Of a stretch of DNA of 64,000 bases, positions 15,907-25,330 are shown piece after piece. The translations under genes were made by a program, and so were the position numbers. Origin of the DNA: Gemmatimonadota bacterium (GTDB lineage: Bacteria; Gemmatimonadota; Gemmatimonadetes; Longimicrobiales; Gaopeijiaceae); NCBI GenBank assembly GCA_041390125.1, contig JAWKQN010000007.1, positions 62,001 through 126,000 of the forward strand, in the 5' to 3' direction. How positions within the stretch are numbered: position 1 is the first letter of the stretch; each line of letters starts with the position of its first letter. The notes below the pieces were generated by a model. The model made no database searches and was not told where the DNA came from. It worked only from the letters and a program-made list of their open reading frames with translations.

Positions 15907-17325
15907 ATGTTCTTCCGACAGATCTTCGAGGAGAAGCTGGCGCAGTACGCCTACCTGGTCGGCTGCCAGCGCACCGGCGAAGCCCTCGTGATCGATCCCA
16001 TGCGGGACGTGGAGCGCTACCGTCGCATCGCGGCGGACGAAGGGCTCCGGCTGGTCGCGGCCACGGAGACCCACATCCACGCCGACTTCCTCTCGGGCGT
16101 GCGGGAGCTGGTGGAGGCGCATGGGGTGACGGCCTGGCTGTCGGCCGAAGGAGGAGAGGGCTGGGAGTACACGTGGCCCGATCCCGCGCGTCACGACGTG
16201 CGCTGGCTGCGTCACGGGGACGCCTTCCACGTCGGCCACATCCGCCTCGAAGCGGTGCACACGCCCGGCCACACACCCGAGCACCTGAGCTTCCTCGTCA
16301 CGGACGAAGGCGGAGGCGCCAGCGAGCCCATGGGGATCGCGTCGGGGGACTTCGTCTTCGTCGGCGACCTGGGCCGCCCCGACCTGCTGGAGACCGCGGC
16401 GGGTGTGGCCGGGGCGATGGAGCCTTCCGCGCGTCGTCTGTTCGCCTCCGCCACGCGCTTCCTGGAGCTTCCCGACTGGCTCCAGGTCTGGCCCGGCCAC
16501 GGGGCCGGCAGCGCCTGCGGCAAGGCCCTGGGTGCCGTCCCCGAGTCCACCGTGGGCTACGAGCGGCGCTTCAGCGCCGCGCTGGACGTGGTACAGCGCT
16601 CCGAGCAGGAGTTCGTGGACTACATCCTGAGCGGGCAACCGGAGCCGCCGGTGTACTTCGCGGAGATGAAGCGACTGAACCGGGACGGGCCGCCGCTGCT
16701 GGGCGCGCTGCCGGAGCCGGGCCGCCTGGATGCGGCCGGCCTGCGCGCCGCCGTCGCCGACCCCGGCACGGTGGTCGTGGACACGCGCGCCGATCGCGCG
16801 GCGTGGATGCGCGGACACCTGGCAGGCAGCCTCTACGCGCCGCTGGACAAGACCTTCCCCACCATCGTCGGGTCGTACGTGACGCTCGAGCAGAAGGTGG
16901 TGCTGATCGTGGACGAGGAACGGGTGCAGGAGGCGGTGCTGGACCTGGTCCGCATCGGATACGACCACGTCCCCGGCTGGGCGGATCCCTCCCTGCTGGC
17001 GGACGCGACGGATCTGGTCTCCACGGACGTCATCGACATGGCGGAGCTGGAACGGCGCCGCCACCGCGCGGGAGCGCTGACGCTGGACGTACGCCGTCTG
17101 GATGAATACGAAGCCGGCCATGTCCCCGGTGCGCTCAACATCGCGCATACGCGCCTGCGGCTTCGCGAAGGCGAGGTGCCGAAGGACCGCGAGGTGCTCG
17201 TGTACTGCCGCACCGGCGCGCGGGCCGCGCCCGCCACCGCCCTCCTGGAGCGTGACGGCTACCGCGCCGTCTACGTGGACGACGAGTTCGCGGCCTGGGC
17301 GCCGCAGGCGGTGCACCCGGCATGA
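15907..17325 (+). CDS. Persulfide dioxygenase fused to two rhodanese domains (Blh-like)
   Basis: The 472-residue protein begins with a metallo-beta-lactamase fold of the ETHE1/persulfide dioxygenase type: iron ligands in THIHADFLSG (His56, His58, Asp60), HTPGHTPEHLSF (His118) and VGDLGRPD. These enzymes oxidise glutathione persulfide to sulfite. Two rhodanese modules follow. The first (about 275-360) has no cysteine at the active-loop position and looks structural. The second (about 370-470) has the active loop CRTGAR with Cys434. GAGGA precedes the ATG; the stop overlaps the next start as ATGA. Confidence 0.9.
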   Translation: MFFRQIFEEKLAQYAYLVGCQRTGEALVIDPMRDVERYRRIAADEGLRLVAATETHIHADFLSGVRELVEAHGVTAWLSAEGGEGWEYTWPDPARHDVRWLRHGDAFHVGHIRLEAVHTPGHTPEHLSFLVTDEGGGASEPMGIASGDFVFVGDLGRPDLLETAAGVAGAMEPSARRLFASATRFLELPDWLQVWPGHGAGSACGKALGAVPESTVGYERRFSAALDVVQRSEQEFVDYILSGQPEPPVYFAEMKRLNRDGPPLLGALPEPGRLDAAGLRAAVADPGTVVVDTRADRAAWMRGHLAGSLYAPLDKTFPTIVGSYVTLEQKVVLIVDEERVQEAVLDLVRIGYDHVPGWADPSLLADATDLVSTDVIDMAELERRRHRAGALTLDVRRLDEYEAGHVPGALNIAHTRLRLREGEVPKDREVLVYCRTGARAAPATALLERDGYRAVYVDDEFAAWAPQAVHPA

Positions 17326-20138
17326 CGCCACTGCGACCCTTTCCCCCCAAGGAGCGCTGGGACGACTGGACCGAGCTGGACGCGCAGGCCTGGCCGAAGC
17401 GCATGGAACGTCGCTACACGCTCGTGCCCACGACCTGCTTCAACTGCGAATCCGCGTGCGGCCTGCTTGCCTACGTGGACCAGGAGACCGGCCGCGTCCG
17501 GAAGCTGGAAGGGAATCCGGAGCATCCGGGATCGCGCGGCCGCAACTGCGCCAAGGGACCGGCCACGCTCAATCAGCTCCAGGATGCCGACCGCATCCTG
17601 CATCCCCTGAAGCGGGTGGGCGCGCGCGGCGAGGGCCGGTGGGAGCGCGTGGGGTGGGACGAGGCCCTGGACGACATCGCGGCCCGCATCCGCAAGGCCC
17701 TGCAGGACGGACGCGGGGAGGACGTGATGTACCACGTGGGCCGCCCCGGTGAGGACGGCTTCACCGAGCGCGTCATCGCGCAGTGGGGCATCGACGGCCA
17801 CAACTCCCATACCAACATCTGTTCGGCGGGAGCGCGCACCGGCTACGCGTTCTGGATGGGCATCGACCGGCCCAGCCCGGACCATCAGAACGCCGACGTG
17901 ATCCTGCTGCTCTCCAGCCACCTGGAGGCGGGGCACTACTTCAACCCGCACGCCCAGCGGATCATGGAGGGGAAGGCGCGCGGGGCCAAGGTGATCGTGC
18001 TGGACACCCGCCTGTCCAACACGGCCACGCACGCCGATCACTGGCTGTCTCCCTACCCGGGCTCCGAGGCCGCCATCTTCCTGGCCATCGCCTCCTGGAT
18101 GATCCGGACGGAGCGCTACGACGCGGAGTTCGTGCGTCGCTGGTGGAACTGGCGCGAGTACCTGCAGGAGACCGAGCCGGGGCGTGAGCCGACGTTCGAG
18201 CGCTTCCACGAGGCGCTCGTGGAGCGCTACGCGGAGTACACCTTCGCCTTCGCGTCCGCCGAATCCGGGATCGACGCCTCGGTGCTGGAAGAGGTCGCCG
18301 CTGTGGTGGCCGGTGCCGGACCGCGTCTGGCCAGTCACACCTGGCGTTCCGCCTCCGCGGGCAACCTGGGGGGTTGGCAGGCCGCGCGTACGCTGTTCCT
18401 GCTCAACGCCCTCCTGGGCGCGGTGGCCGTGCCGGGCGGGACGTATCCCAACGCGTGGAACAAGTACGTGCCCCGGCCCATCCACCTGCCGCGACACCCG
18501 CGGACCTGGAACGACACCACGTGGCCCGACGAGTACCCGCTCGCGCACATGGAGATGTCCTTCCTGCTGCCCCACCTGATGCGGCGGCGGGAGCGACCGC
18601 TCGACGTCTACTTCTCGCGCGTCTACAACCCGGTCTGGACCAACCCGGACGGCTTCAGCTGGATCGAGATGCTGACGGACGCCGAGCGGGTGGGTCTGCA
18701 CGTGGCGTTGACGCCCACCTGGAACGAGACCGCGTACTTCGCGGACTACGTGCTCCCCATGGGGCTGTCCTCCGAGCGCCACGATCTGACGTCGTACGAG
18801 CAGTACGACGGCCAGTGGATCGCCTTCCGGCAGCCGGTGCTGCGCGAAGCACGCACCCGCGCCGGCCAGAGCGTGGCCGACACCCGCGAGGTCAATCCCG
18901 GTGAGGTGTGGGAGGAGAACGAGTTCTGGATCGACCTGTCGTGGCGGGTGGACCCGGACGGGGCGCTCGGCATCCGCCCCTTCTTCGAGTCCCGGGAGCG
19001 ACCGGGGGAGAAGCTCGGGCTGGACGAATACTACGGCTGGGCCTTCGCGAACTCCGTGCCCGGTCTACCGGAGGTCGCGGCCCGCGAAGGGCTGACGCCG
19101 TTGCAGTACATGCGCCGCTATGGTGCCTTCGAGGTGAGCCGCGGCGTGGGCACGCTCTACCAGCAGCCCGTCCCGCCCGACGAGCTCGACGACGTGCACG
19201 TGGATGCCCGCGGTCGGGTCTACACGCGTGCGCCCAAGCCCGCCACGGCCAACGTGGTCCCCCTGCCCGTTCCGGACGCGGACACCGAGGGACGCCGTCC
19301 GGTCGGGATCGACGTGGACGGCGAGATCCTGCGCGGCTTTCCGACGCCGAGCGGACGCCTGGAGTTCTGGAGCCGCACCCTGGCGGAATGGGGCTGGCCC
19401 GAGCTGGCCGTGCCGACCTACGTCAAGAGCCACATCCATCCGGAGCGGCTCGAGCCGGGGCAGGTGCCCCTCATCGCCACCTTCCGGTTGCCGGTGCACA
19501 TCCACACCCGCAGCGCCAACGCGAAGTGGCTGGACGAGATCGCGCACTCCAACCCGTTGTGGATGCACCCCGAGCGGGCCGCGGAGATCGGTGTGCGAAC
19601 GGGGGACCTGGTACGCGTGGAGACCCGCATCGGGCACTTCGTGGTGCGCGCCTGGGTCACGGAGGGCCTGCACCCGGGCGTGGTGGCGTGCTCCCACCAC
19701 ATGGGGCGGTGGCGCCTGGACGGGCCCGGCCAGCGGGCCGCCATGGCCACCGTGTCCCTGGGCGGTGGCGGATCGGCGCGTAGCCTGCGCCAGACCGGGA
19801 CGCCGGGTCCCTTCGACTCGGACGACCCCGACACGCGGCGCATCTGGTGGACGGACGCCGGGGTGCACCAGAACCTCACGTTCGGCGTGCAGCCGGATCC
19901 GGTCTCCGGCGCCCACTGCTGGCATCAGGCGGTGCGGGTCCGGCGCGCCGAGCCGGAGGACCGCTACGGGGACGTGCACGTGGACCTGGAGCGCTCGCGC
20001 GCGGTCTTCGACGAATGGCTCGCGCTGGCGCGCCCCGCGTCCCGCCATTCGCCGGACGGGACCCGCCGTCCGCACTGGCTGCTCCGTCCCGTGCGGCCGG
20101 AGCGGGAGGCCTATCGGCTCGCCGAGGAGGAGCGCTGA
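17322..20138 (+). CDS. Cytoplasmic molybdopterin oxidoreductase, SoeA-like (sulfite/polysulfide family)
   Basis: The 938-residue catalytic subunit of the DMSO-reductase superfamily carries an N-terminal 4Fe-4S site (Cys39, Cys42, Cys46, Cys76), and Cys167 (NICSAGARTGYAFW) is the likely Mo ligand. A C-terminal molydop-binding domain follows (about 700-860: LIATFRLPVHIHTRSANAKWL in part, HPERAAEIGVRTGDLVRVET in part). There is no Tat signal, unlike polysulfide or thiosulfate reductases, which points to a cytoplasmic enzyme such as SoeA. It overlaps the dioxygenase gene (ATGA), so its substrate is probably the sulfite that enzyme makes. Confidence 0.85.
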   Translation: MTPLRPFPPKERWDDWTELDAQAWPKRMERRYTLVPTTCFNCESACGLLAYVDQETGRVRKLEGNPEHPGSRGRNCAKGPATLNQLQDADRILHPLKRVGARGEGRWERVGWDEALDDIAARIRKALQDGRGEDVMYHVGRPGEDGFTERVIAQWGIDGHNSHTNICSAGARTGYAFWMGIDRPSPDHQNADVILLLSSHLEAGHYFNPHAQRIMEGKARGAKVIVLDTRLSNTATHADHWLSPYPGSEAAIFLAIASWMIRTERYDAEFVRRWWNWREYLQETEPGREPTFERFHEALVERYAEYTFAFASAESGIDASVLEEVAAVVAGAGPRLASHTWRSASAGNLGGWQAARTLFLLNALLGAVAVPGGTYPNAWNKYVPRPIHLPRHPRTWNDTTWPDEYPLAHMEMSFLLPHLMRRRERPLDVYFSRVYNPVWTNPDGFSWIEMLTDAERVGLHVALTPTWNETAYFADYVLPMGLSSERHDLTSYEQYDGQWIAFRQPVLREARTRAGQSVADTREVNPGEVWEENEFWIDLSWRVDPDGALGIRPFFESRERPGEKLGLDEYYGWAFANSVPGLPEVAAREGLTPLQYMRRYGAFEVSRGVGTLYQQPVPPDELDDVHVDARGRVYTRAPKPATANVVPLPVPDADTEGRRPVGIDVDGEILRGFPTPSGRLEFWSRTLAEWGWPELAVPTYVKSHIHPERLEPGQVPLIATFRLPVHIHTRSANAKWLDEIAHSNPLWMHPERAAEIGVRTGDLVRVETRIGHFVVRAWVTEGLHPGVVACSHHMGRWRLDGPGQRAAMATVSLGGGGSARSLRQTGTPGPFDSDDPDTRRIWWTDAGVHQNLTFGVQPDPVSGAHCWHQAVRVRRAEPEDRYGDVHVDLERSRAVFDEWLALARPASRHSPDGTRRPHWLLRPVRPEREAYRLAEEER

Positions 20139-21649
20139 AGGCGCGCTTCTCCTGGCACGACATCGTCGCCGGCGTGAGCGTCGCGCTGGTGCTGGTCCCG
20201 CAGTCCCTGGCCTACGCCGAGCTGGCGGGGCTGCCCGGGCACCATGGGCTGTGGGCCGCGGCGGCAGCGCCGCTCGCCGCCGCGCTCCTGGCATCCTCCC
20301 CGTTCCTGCAGACCGGTCCCGTGGCCGTCACGTCGCTGCTCACCCTGGGGGCGCTCGTGCAACTCGCTCCGGTGGGGAGCGAGCGCTACGTGGGCCTGGC
20401 CGCGCTGCTGGCGATCGTGGTGGGGCTGGCGCGCCTGCTGATCGGGCTGTTCCGCGTGGGGTGGATCTCGTACCTGATGTCGCAGCCCGTCATCCTGGGC
20501 TTCATGACGGGCGCGTCCGTGCTGATCGCGGCCTCGCAGCTCCCGGCGCTCCTGGGCGTGCGGCGCGCCGGCGGTGGTGTGCTGGCGGACGCGGTGGCCG
20601 CGCTGGTGGAGCCTTCGGCGTGGTCGGGGTCGGCGGTGGTGGTGGGGATGGTCTCCATGGCGATCATCGTGGGGCTGCGCCGCCTCTCACCCCGCGTGCC
20701 GGGTGTGCTGGTCGCCGCGCTGGGCGCGTTGCTCTACTCGCACTTCCTCGGCTACACCGGACCCGTGCTCGGCGGCATCGATGCCGGGCTGCCGCCCGTC
20801 ACGCTGCGCCTGCCCTGGACGGCGCTTCCGGCGCTGCTGCTGCCGGGCGTGGTGATCTCCCTGGTGGGATTCGCGGACGTGGCGGCCATCGCCCGCACGT
20901 ACGCCACCCGCGACCGGCAGCACTGGGATCCGGATCGCGAGTTCCTGGGGCAGGGGGTGGCGAACCTGGCCGCGGGCCTGGTGTCCGGCTACCCCGTCGG
21001 CGGCTCCTTCGCGCGCAGCAGCCTGGGCCGCTCCAGCGGCGGACGTACCCGCTGGACGGGGTTCGTCACCGGCGCGGCCGTCCTGGGGTTCCTTCCGTTC
21101 GCCGGGGTGGTGGCGGCGCTTCCCAGCGCCACGCTGGCCGCCATCGTGCTGACCGCCACCTGGGGGCTCATCGATCTGAAGACCATGGCGCGCGTGATGT
21201 CGCTCTCGGTCTCCCAGGGACTCGTGGCGCTCACCACCTTCGCCACCACCCTGCTGTTCGCACCGCGCATCGACCTGGCGGTCGTGGTGGGAATCGCCAC
21301 TTCGCTGGTCGTGCATGCGTGGCGGGAGCTGCGCCTGGAGCCCAACGTCCAGATCGAGGGGGACGTCGTCCACGTGGCCCCTCAGGGCGTCCTGTGGTTC
21401 GCGTCCGCTCCCTTCGTGGAGCCGGAGCTGTTGTGGGCGCTCTCCCAGTACGAGGGGGCGCGCAAGCTGCGGGTGGATCTCAAGGGCCTGGGCCGGATCG
21501 ACCTGTCGGGTGCGCTCGCGCTGCGTCGTATCCTCGATGACGCGCGCGACGCGGGTCTGGAGACCGAGCTGGTGGGGGTGCCGCTGCACGCCGAGCGCAT
21601 GGTCCGGCGCGTGCTGCGCCCCGACGATCAGGACGCGGAGCTGCCGTAG
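20135..21649 (+). CDS. SulP-family anion transporter with STAS domain
   Basis: The roughly 504-residue protein shows the SulP N-terminal signature (GVSVALVLVPQSLAYAELAGLPG in overlapping pieces), about ten to twelve membrane helices to residue 390, and a cytoplasmic STAS domain at the end (VLWFASAPFVEPELLW, then KGLGRIDLSGALALRRIL). The family moves sulfate, bicarbonate or carboxylates. No ATG, GTG or TTG is available at the expected start. CTG at 20135, after GAGGAGGAG and overlapping the previous stop as CTGA, fits best; GTG 20174 would cut into the first helix. Context suggests sulfate export or exchange. Confidence 0.85.
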   Translation: MKARFSWHDIVAGVSVALVLVPQSLAYAELAGLPGHHGLWAAAAAPLAAALLASSPFLQTGPVAVTSLLTLGALVQLAPVGSERYVGLAALLAIVVGLARLLIGLFRVGWISYLMSQPVILGFMTGASVLIAASQLPALLGVRRAGGGVLADAVAALVEPSAWSGSAVVVGMVSMAIIVGLRRLSPRVPGVLVAALGALLYSHFLGYTGPVLGGIDAGLPPVTLRLPWTALPALLLPGVVISLVGFADVAAIARTYATRDRQHWDPDREFLGQGVANLAAGLVSGYPVGGSFARSSLGRSSGGRTRWTGFVTGAAVLGFLPFAGVVAALPSATLAAIVLTATWGLIDLKTMARVMSLSVSQGLVALTTFATTLLFAPRIDLAVVVGIATSLVVHAWRELRLEPNVQIEGDVVHVAPQGVLWFASAPFVEPELLWALSQYEGARKLRVDLKGLGRIDLSGALALRRILDDARDAGLETELVGVPLHAERMVRRVLRPDDQDAELP

Positions 21650-21957
21650 CGCTCCAGGTCGATGCGACCGTTCGCAGCGAAGCGCACCCCTTCCTGCCGG
21701 AGCAAGGCGTGCTGGATCCGCTCCGACAGCGGTCCGGCGCTCCGGCGGCTGATCTCGCCCCGCGCATTCACCACCCGGTGCCAGGGCACGTCGGAGTCGT
21801 CGGGCAGGGCCGCCAGCGCGTATCCGACCTGGCGGGCATGGCCCGGGAGCCCGGCCTGGCGTGCCACGTCCCCGTAGGTGGAGACCCGACCCGCAGGGAT
21901 GGCGCGCACGACGCGGTAGATGCGGGTGTAGGCCGAGCCGTGCGTTCGGGACGCCAT
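21628..21957 (-). CDS. Alkyltransferase-like protein (ATL), DNA damage recognition
   Basis: The 109-residue protein matches the DNA-binding domain of O6-alkylguanine alkyltransferases (VRAIPAGRVSTYGDVARQAG, then HARQVGYALAAL). The active-site motif PCHRV reads PWHRVV, with Trp59 replacing the catalytic cysteine. Such ATL proteins bind O6-alkylguanine and recruit nucleotide-excision repair but cannot remove the alkyl group. The ATG at 21957 is preferred over GTG 21960. Its 3' end overlaps the SulP gene by 22 bases tail-to-tail. Confidence 0.9.
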   Translation of the reverse strand: MASRTHGSAYTRIYRVVRAIPAGRVSTYGDVARQAGLPGHARQVGYALAALPDDSDVPWHRVVNARGEISRRSAGPLSERIQHALLRQEGVRFAANGRIDLERYGSSAS

Positions 21958-21960
21958 CAC

Positions 21961-22430
21961 GGGCCTCCTGCCGGCGTGGGGACGTGCGCCATCTCCGCAT
22001 CCCTTGTCCGTGTCGATCGTCGCTGCAGAAGCACCAGCACGATCGGACGATGCCGGGGACGGACGGGCATGGATCGCGCGGGGCCGGAGGTTACGCAGCC
22101 GGGCTCGGTGGACGGACCAAGCTAGGACGCTTCCGACCGAACGGAAACGCGCATCCGCTACGCCGGGCAGGGCGTCCCGCGGTCCACCGGATGGTCCCGA
22201 CCGGGGCGCCGTCGGGAGGCGCGGCGGATGGCTCGCCGACCCGTGCCCTGGACGCCGTCGCGATCCCTTGCAGGACGGGGAAGCCTCCCCGTATGGTGCC
22301 GATACGTCTTCCCTCGTCTTGACGGTGCGCTCCGTCTCACCCCCCCGGAGCCGGATCAGCCGCCGTAGAGGAGCTCGCGGAGCCGAACGGCTCCGTATCG
22401 GCAGGGGAGAACCACGGATGGAGGAGCAGG
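21961..22430 (+). promoter_or_regulatory. 470-base leader/promoter region of the TonB receptor gene with long-range inverted repeat
   Basis: No convincing gene is present. TGCCGATACG (22297-22306) pairs perfectly with CGTATCGGCA (22394-22403), enclosing about 87 bases. A local hairpin GGAGCC-GAAC-GGCTCC (22379-22394) overlaps the right arm, so the two folds compete. GGAGGAGC just before the ATG is the ribosome site. A structured 5' leader controlling the receptor is plausible; no known riboswitch class is recognised. Confidence 0.4.
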
Positions 22431-25247
22431 ATGACTCGAGTGCTACGATTCCTCTTTGCCGCGGCGCTGCTCGTGGCTCTGCCCGGTGTGGCGGAGGCCC
22501 AGAACGGCACCGTGGCCGGCCGGGTCACCGGCGAGGACGGGTCGGCCATCATCGGCGCCCAGGTGAGCCTCGCGGGGACCGGGCAGGGCGGCATCACGAA
22601 CGCACGCGGTGCGTTCCTCATCGTGAACGTGCCTCCGGGCTCGTACACGTTGGAAGTGCAGATGCTGGGGTATCAGACGTCGAATGTCACCATCAACGTC
22701 ACCGGGGGACAGACCGTCACCCACAACTTCCGGCTGGCCCAGACCGCGGTGGCCATCGAGGGCGTCGCGGTCACGGTCGGCTCGCGGCGCGCGGTGACGG
22801 CGGCGGACGAGCTGGCGGTGCCGGTGGACGTCTACAGCAGGGATGAGATCCAGCTGGCCACACCCCAGCTGGAGGTGGCGACCATCCTGCAGGAGCTGTC
22901 GCCCGCCATCTACTTCCCGCGGCCGCAGATCGCCGACCTCACGTCCGGCGTGCGTCCCTTCCAGCTGCGGGGCTTGAGCCCCGACCACTCGCTGGTGCTG
23001 ATCAACGGCAAGCGGCGTCATTCCACCGCCGTGGTGCACGTGTTCGGTGCCGCGTCGGGCGGCGCCGGCTCGTCCGGTGTGGACATGAACGCCATCGTGC
23101 CGTCCGCCATGGGCGGCATGGAGATCCTTCGTGACGGCGCCGCGGCCCAGTACGGGTCCGACGCCATCGCGGGTGTGATCAACGTGCAGCTGCGGGACGA
23201 CATCCACGCCCCCGAGTTCTCCGCCACGGTGGGACAGTACCGGCCGCAGAACTTCGACCCGGATGGTGAGCGCTACGAGTTCACCGGCAGCACGGGCATC
23301 GGACTCGGTGACCGCGGTACGCTGGTGGTGAGCGGCATGTTCTCGCAGCGCGGCAAGACGGACCGGGCCGGTCCGGATCCCCGCGACCAGATCGTGCCCG
23401 GGGATGCGGATTCCATCGCCGACACGAACGGGGACGGGATCGGCGAGGTCATCCAGAAGCGGAACGACGTCACGCAGCCGAACCACGTCATCGGCGACGG
23501 CGACACCAAGAACGGGGGCGCGTTCGTCAACCTGAACTACGGGCTGAACGAGGATCAGACGCACAGCCTGTACGCCTTCGGCGGCTACACCTACCGGCGG
23601 GACATCTCCAGCGGCTTCTTCCGGCGCGGCCTGGACAACCGCAACTGGCCGCAGATCCATCCGCTGGGCTTCCTGCCCAAGTTCCGGGGTGACGCCACCG
23701 ACTTCATGTGGGTCACCGGCGTCCGCGGCTTTGCGGGGGAGTGGAACTACGACGTCAGCGGACAGTGGGGCCGCAACACGCTGTCCACGGACATCTTCGA
23801 CACGCACAACGTGTCGCTGGGGCCGTGCACGGACATGCAGTGCAGCAACGCACCGGGCGAGAGCCTGGCGCCGGGGCCGGACGGCATCCTGGGCACGTCG
23901 GATGATCCGGGCATCCCCAACAAGACGGACGTCTATGCCGGGAGGCTGATCGCCAATCAGGCAGTGGTGTCGGTGGACTTCAACCGGGGCGTGGACGTGG
24001 GCGCCACCTCGCCGCTGAACGTGGCGTTGGGCGTCGCCTTCCGGCGGGACAACTTCCAGATGGAGGCCGGGGAGCCCGCGTCCTACGTGAACGGCTACCA
24101 TCCGAACCGCTCGGGTGGCATCGCTGCGGTGGGCAGCCAGGTCTTCACCGGCTTCCGCCCGGACCAGGAGGTCAACGCTTCGCGGAACAACGTGGGCGCC
24201 TACGCCGACCTGGAGCTCGAGGCCACGGACCGGCTACTGATCGCGGCGGCCGCGCGCTTCGAGAACTACAGTGACTTCGGCAGCACGGTCACCGGAAAGC
24301 TGGCGGCCCGCCTGCAGGCGAGCGAGCAGTTCATCCTGCGCGGTGCGGCCAGCACCGGCTTCCGGGCGCCCAACCTGAACCAGAGCTACTACAGCCACGT
24401 CTCCACCGGCTTCCGCACCGACCCGAACAACCCGGGCAACCAGGTGGCGTACGAGATCGGCGAGATCCCGGTGGAGTCGCCCGAGGCGAGCGCGTTGGGC
24501 GCCGAGCCGCTGCAGGAGGAGACGTCCGTCAACTTCTCCGGCGGTCTGGCGTTCACGCCCATCGAGCGTCTGACCTTCACGGTGGACGGCTACCTCATCG
24601 ACGTCGACAACCGGATCATCCTGACCGGCTCGCTCGAGGGCCCGACGGTCGAGCGCCTCCTGGCGAACGTGAACGCTCCGACGGTGAAGTTCTTCACCAA
24701 CGCGGTGGACACCCGTACGAAGGGTGTCGACGTCACCGGCCGGTACCGGCATGCGCTGGCCGGCGGGCGGTACTTCGAGTTCCTGGCCCAGTACAACCGC
24801 AACTCGGTGGAGGTCACGGGTGTGCAGGTGCCGGCCGTGATCGCCGAGATCGCGGACCAGGTGTTCGACAGCGGCGACGAGTACGTCCTGGAGAACGGTC
24901 GTCCGCGCGACCGCGCCACGCTCCGTACCCGCTACGTGCAGGACCGCTTCAACGTGGGGCTGGCCGGCAACTGGTATGGCCAGCAGATCGACCGCCTGGA
25001 AGAGGGCGCCACACCGGCCGAGGACGTCTTCCTCGAAAACGGCCCGCACTTCGTGGTGGACGCGGACGCCACCTTCCAGGTGACGGAAGGCCTGCGTTTC
25101 TCCATCGGTGCCGAGAACCTGCTCAATGCCGAGCCGGTCGTGGTGCCGGACGGCTACAACTTCAGCGGGATCTTCCCGTTCGACAGCTCGTCAGGTCTGA
25201 GCATGAACGGGCGCTACATCTACACCCGCGTGCAGGTGAGCTTCTGA
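22431..25247 (+). CDS. TonB-dependent outer-membrane receptor
   Basis: The 938-residue protein contains a signal peptide ending in AEAQ, a carboxypeptidase-regulatory-like domain (about 25-110), a plug domain (about 125-240: PFQLRGLSPDHSLVLINGKRRH in part, MEILRDGAAAQYGSDAIAGVINVQL in part) and a barrel of about 690 residues ending in an aromatic residue (VQVSF). It imports a large or scarce nutrient across the outer membrane using TonB energy. A calcium-like loop (DADSIADTNGDGIGE) sits in the barrel. It is not adjacent to a SusD, and the substrate is unknown. Confidence 0.92.
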   Translation: MTRVLRFLFAAALLVALPGVAEAQNGTVAGRVTGEDGSAIIGAQVSLAGTGQGGITNARGAFLIVNVPPGSYTLEVQMLGYQTSNVTINVTGGQTVTHNFRLAQTAVAIEGVAVTVGSRRAVTAADELAVPVDVYSRDEIQLATPQLEVATILQELSPAIYFPRPQIADLTSGVRPFQLRGLSPDHSLVLINGKRRHSTAVVHVFGAASGGAGSSGVDMNAIVPSAMGGMEILRDGAAAQYGSDAIAGVINVQLRDDIHAPEFSATVGQYRPQNFDPDGERYEFTGSTGIGLGDRGTLVVSGMFSQRGKTDRAGPDPRDQIVPGDADSIADTNGDGIGEVIQKRNDVTQPNHVIGDGDTKNGGAFVNLNYGLNEDQTHSLYAFGGYTYRRDISSGFFRRGLDNRNWPQIHPLGFLPKFRGDATDFMWVTGVRGFAGEWNYDVSGQWGRNTLSTDIFDTHNVSLGPCTDMQCSNAPGESLAPGPDGILGTSDDPGIPNKTDVYAGRLIANQAVVSVDFNRGVDVGATSPLNVALGVAFRRDNFQMEAGEPASYVNGYHPNRSGGIAAVGSQVFTGFRPDQEVNASRNNVGAYADLELEATDRLLIAAAARFENYSDFGSTVTGKLAARLQASEQFILRGAASTGFRAPNLNQSYYSHVSTGFRTDPNNPGNQVAYEIGEIPVESPEASALGAEPLQEETSVNFSGGLAFTPIERLTFTVDGYLIDVDNRIILTGSLEGPTVERLLANVNAPTVKFFTNAVDTRTKGVDVTGRYRHALAGGRYFEFLAQYNRNSVEVTGVQVPAVIAEIADQVFDSGDEYVLENGRPRDRATLRTRYVQDRFNVGLAGNWYGQQIDRLEEGATPAEDVFLENGPHFVVDADATFQVTEGLRFSIGAENLLNAEPVVVPDGYNFSGIFPFDSSSGLSMNGRYIYTRVQVSF

Positions 25248-25275
25248 CGGCAGGGCTCATCCGCATGTGATACGA

Positions 25276-25304
25276 CGAGGGGCACCCCGGCGGGGTGCCC
25301 CTCG
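25276..25304. terminator. Bidirectional 13-bp terminator hairpin
   Basis: CGAGGGGCACCCC and GGGGTGCCCCTCG form a perfect 13-bp stem with a 3-base loop between the convergent TonB receptor and PQQ dehydrogenase genes. CTTCGTTCGT follows on the plus strand. Confidence 0.8.
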
Positions 25305-25330
25305 CTTCGTTCGTGACCCGGTGGGTCGCG

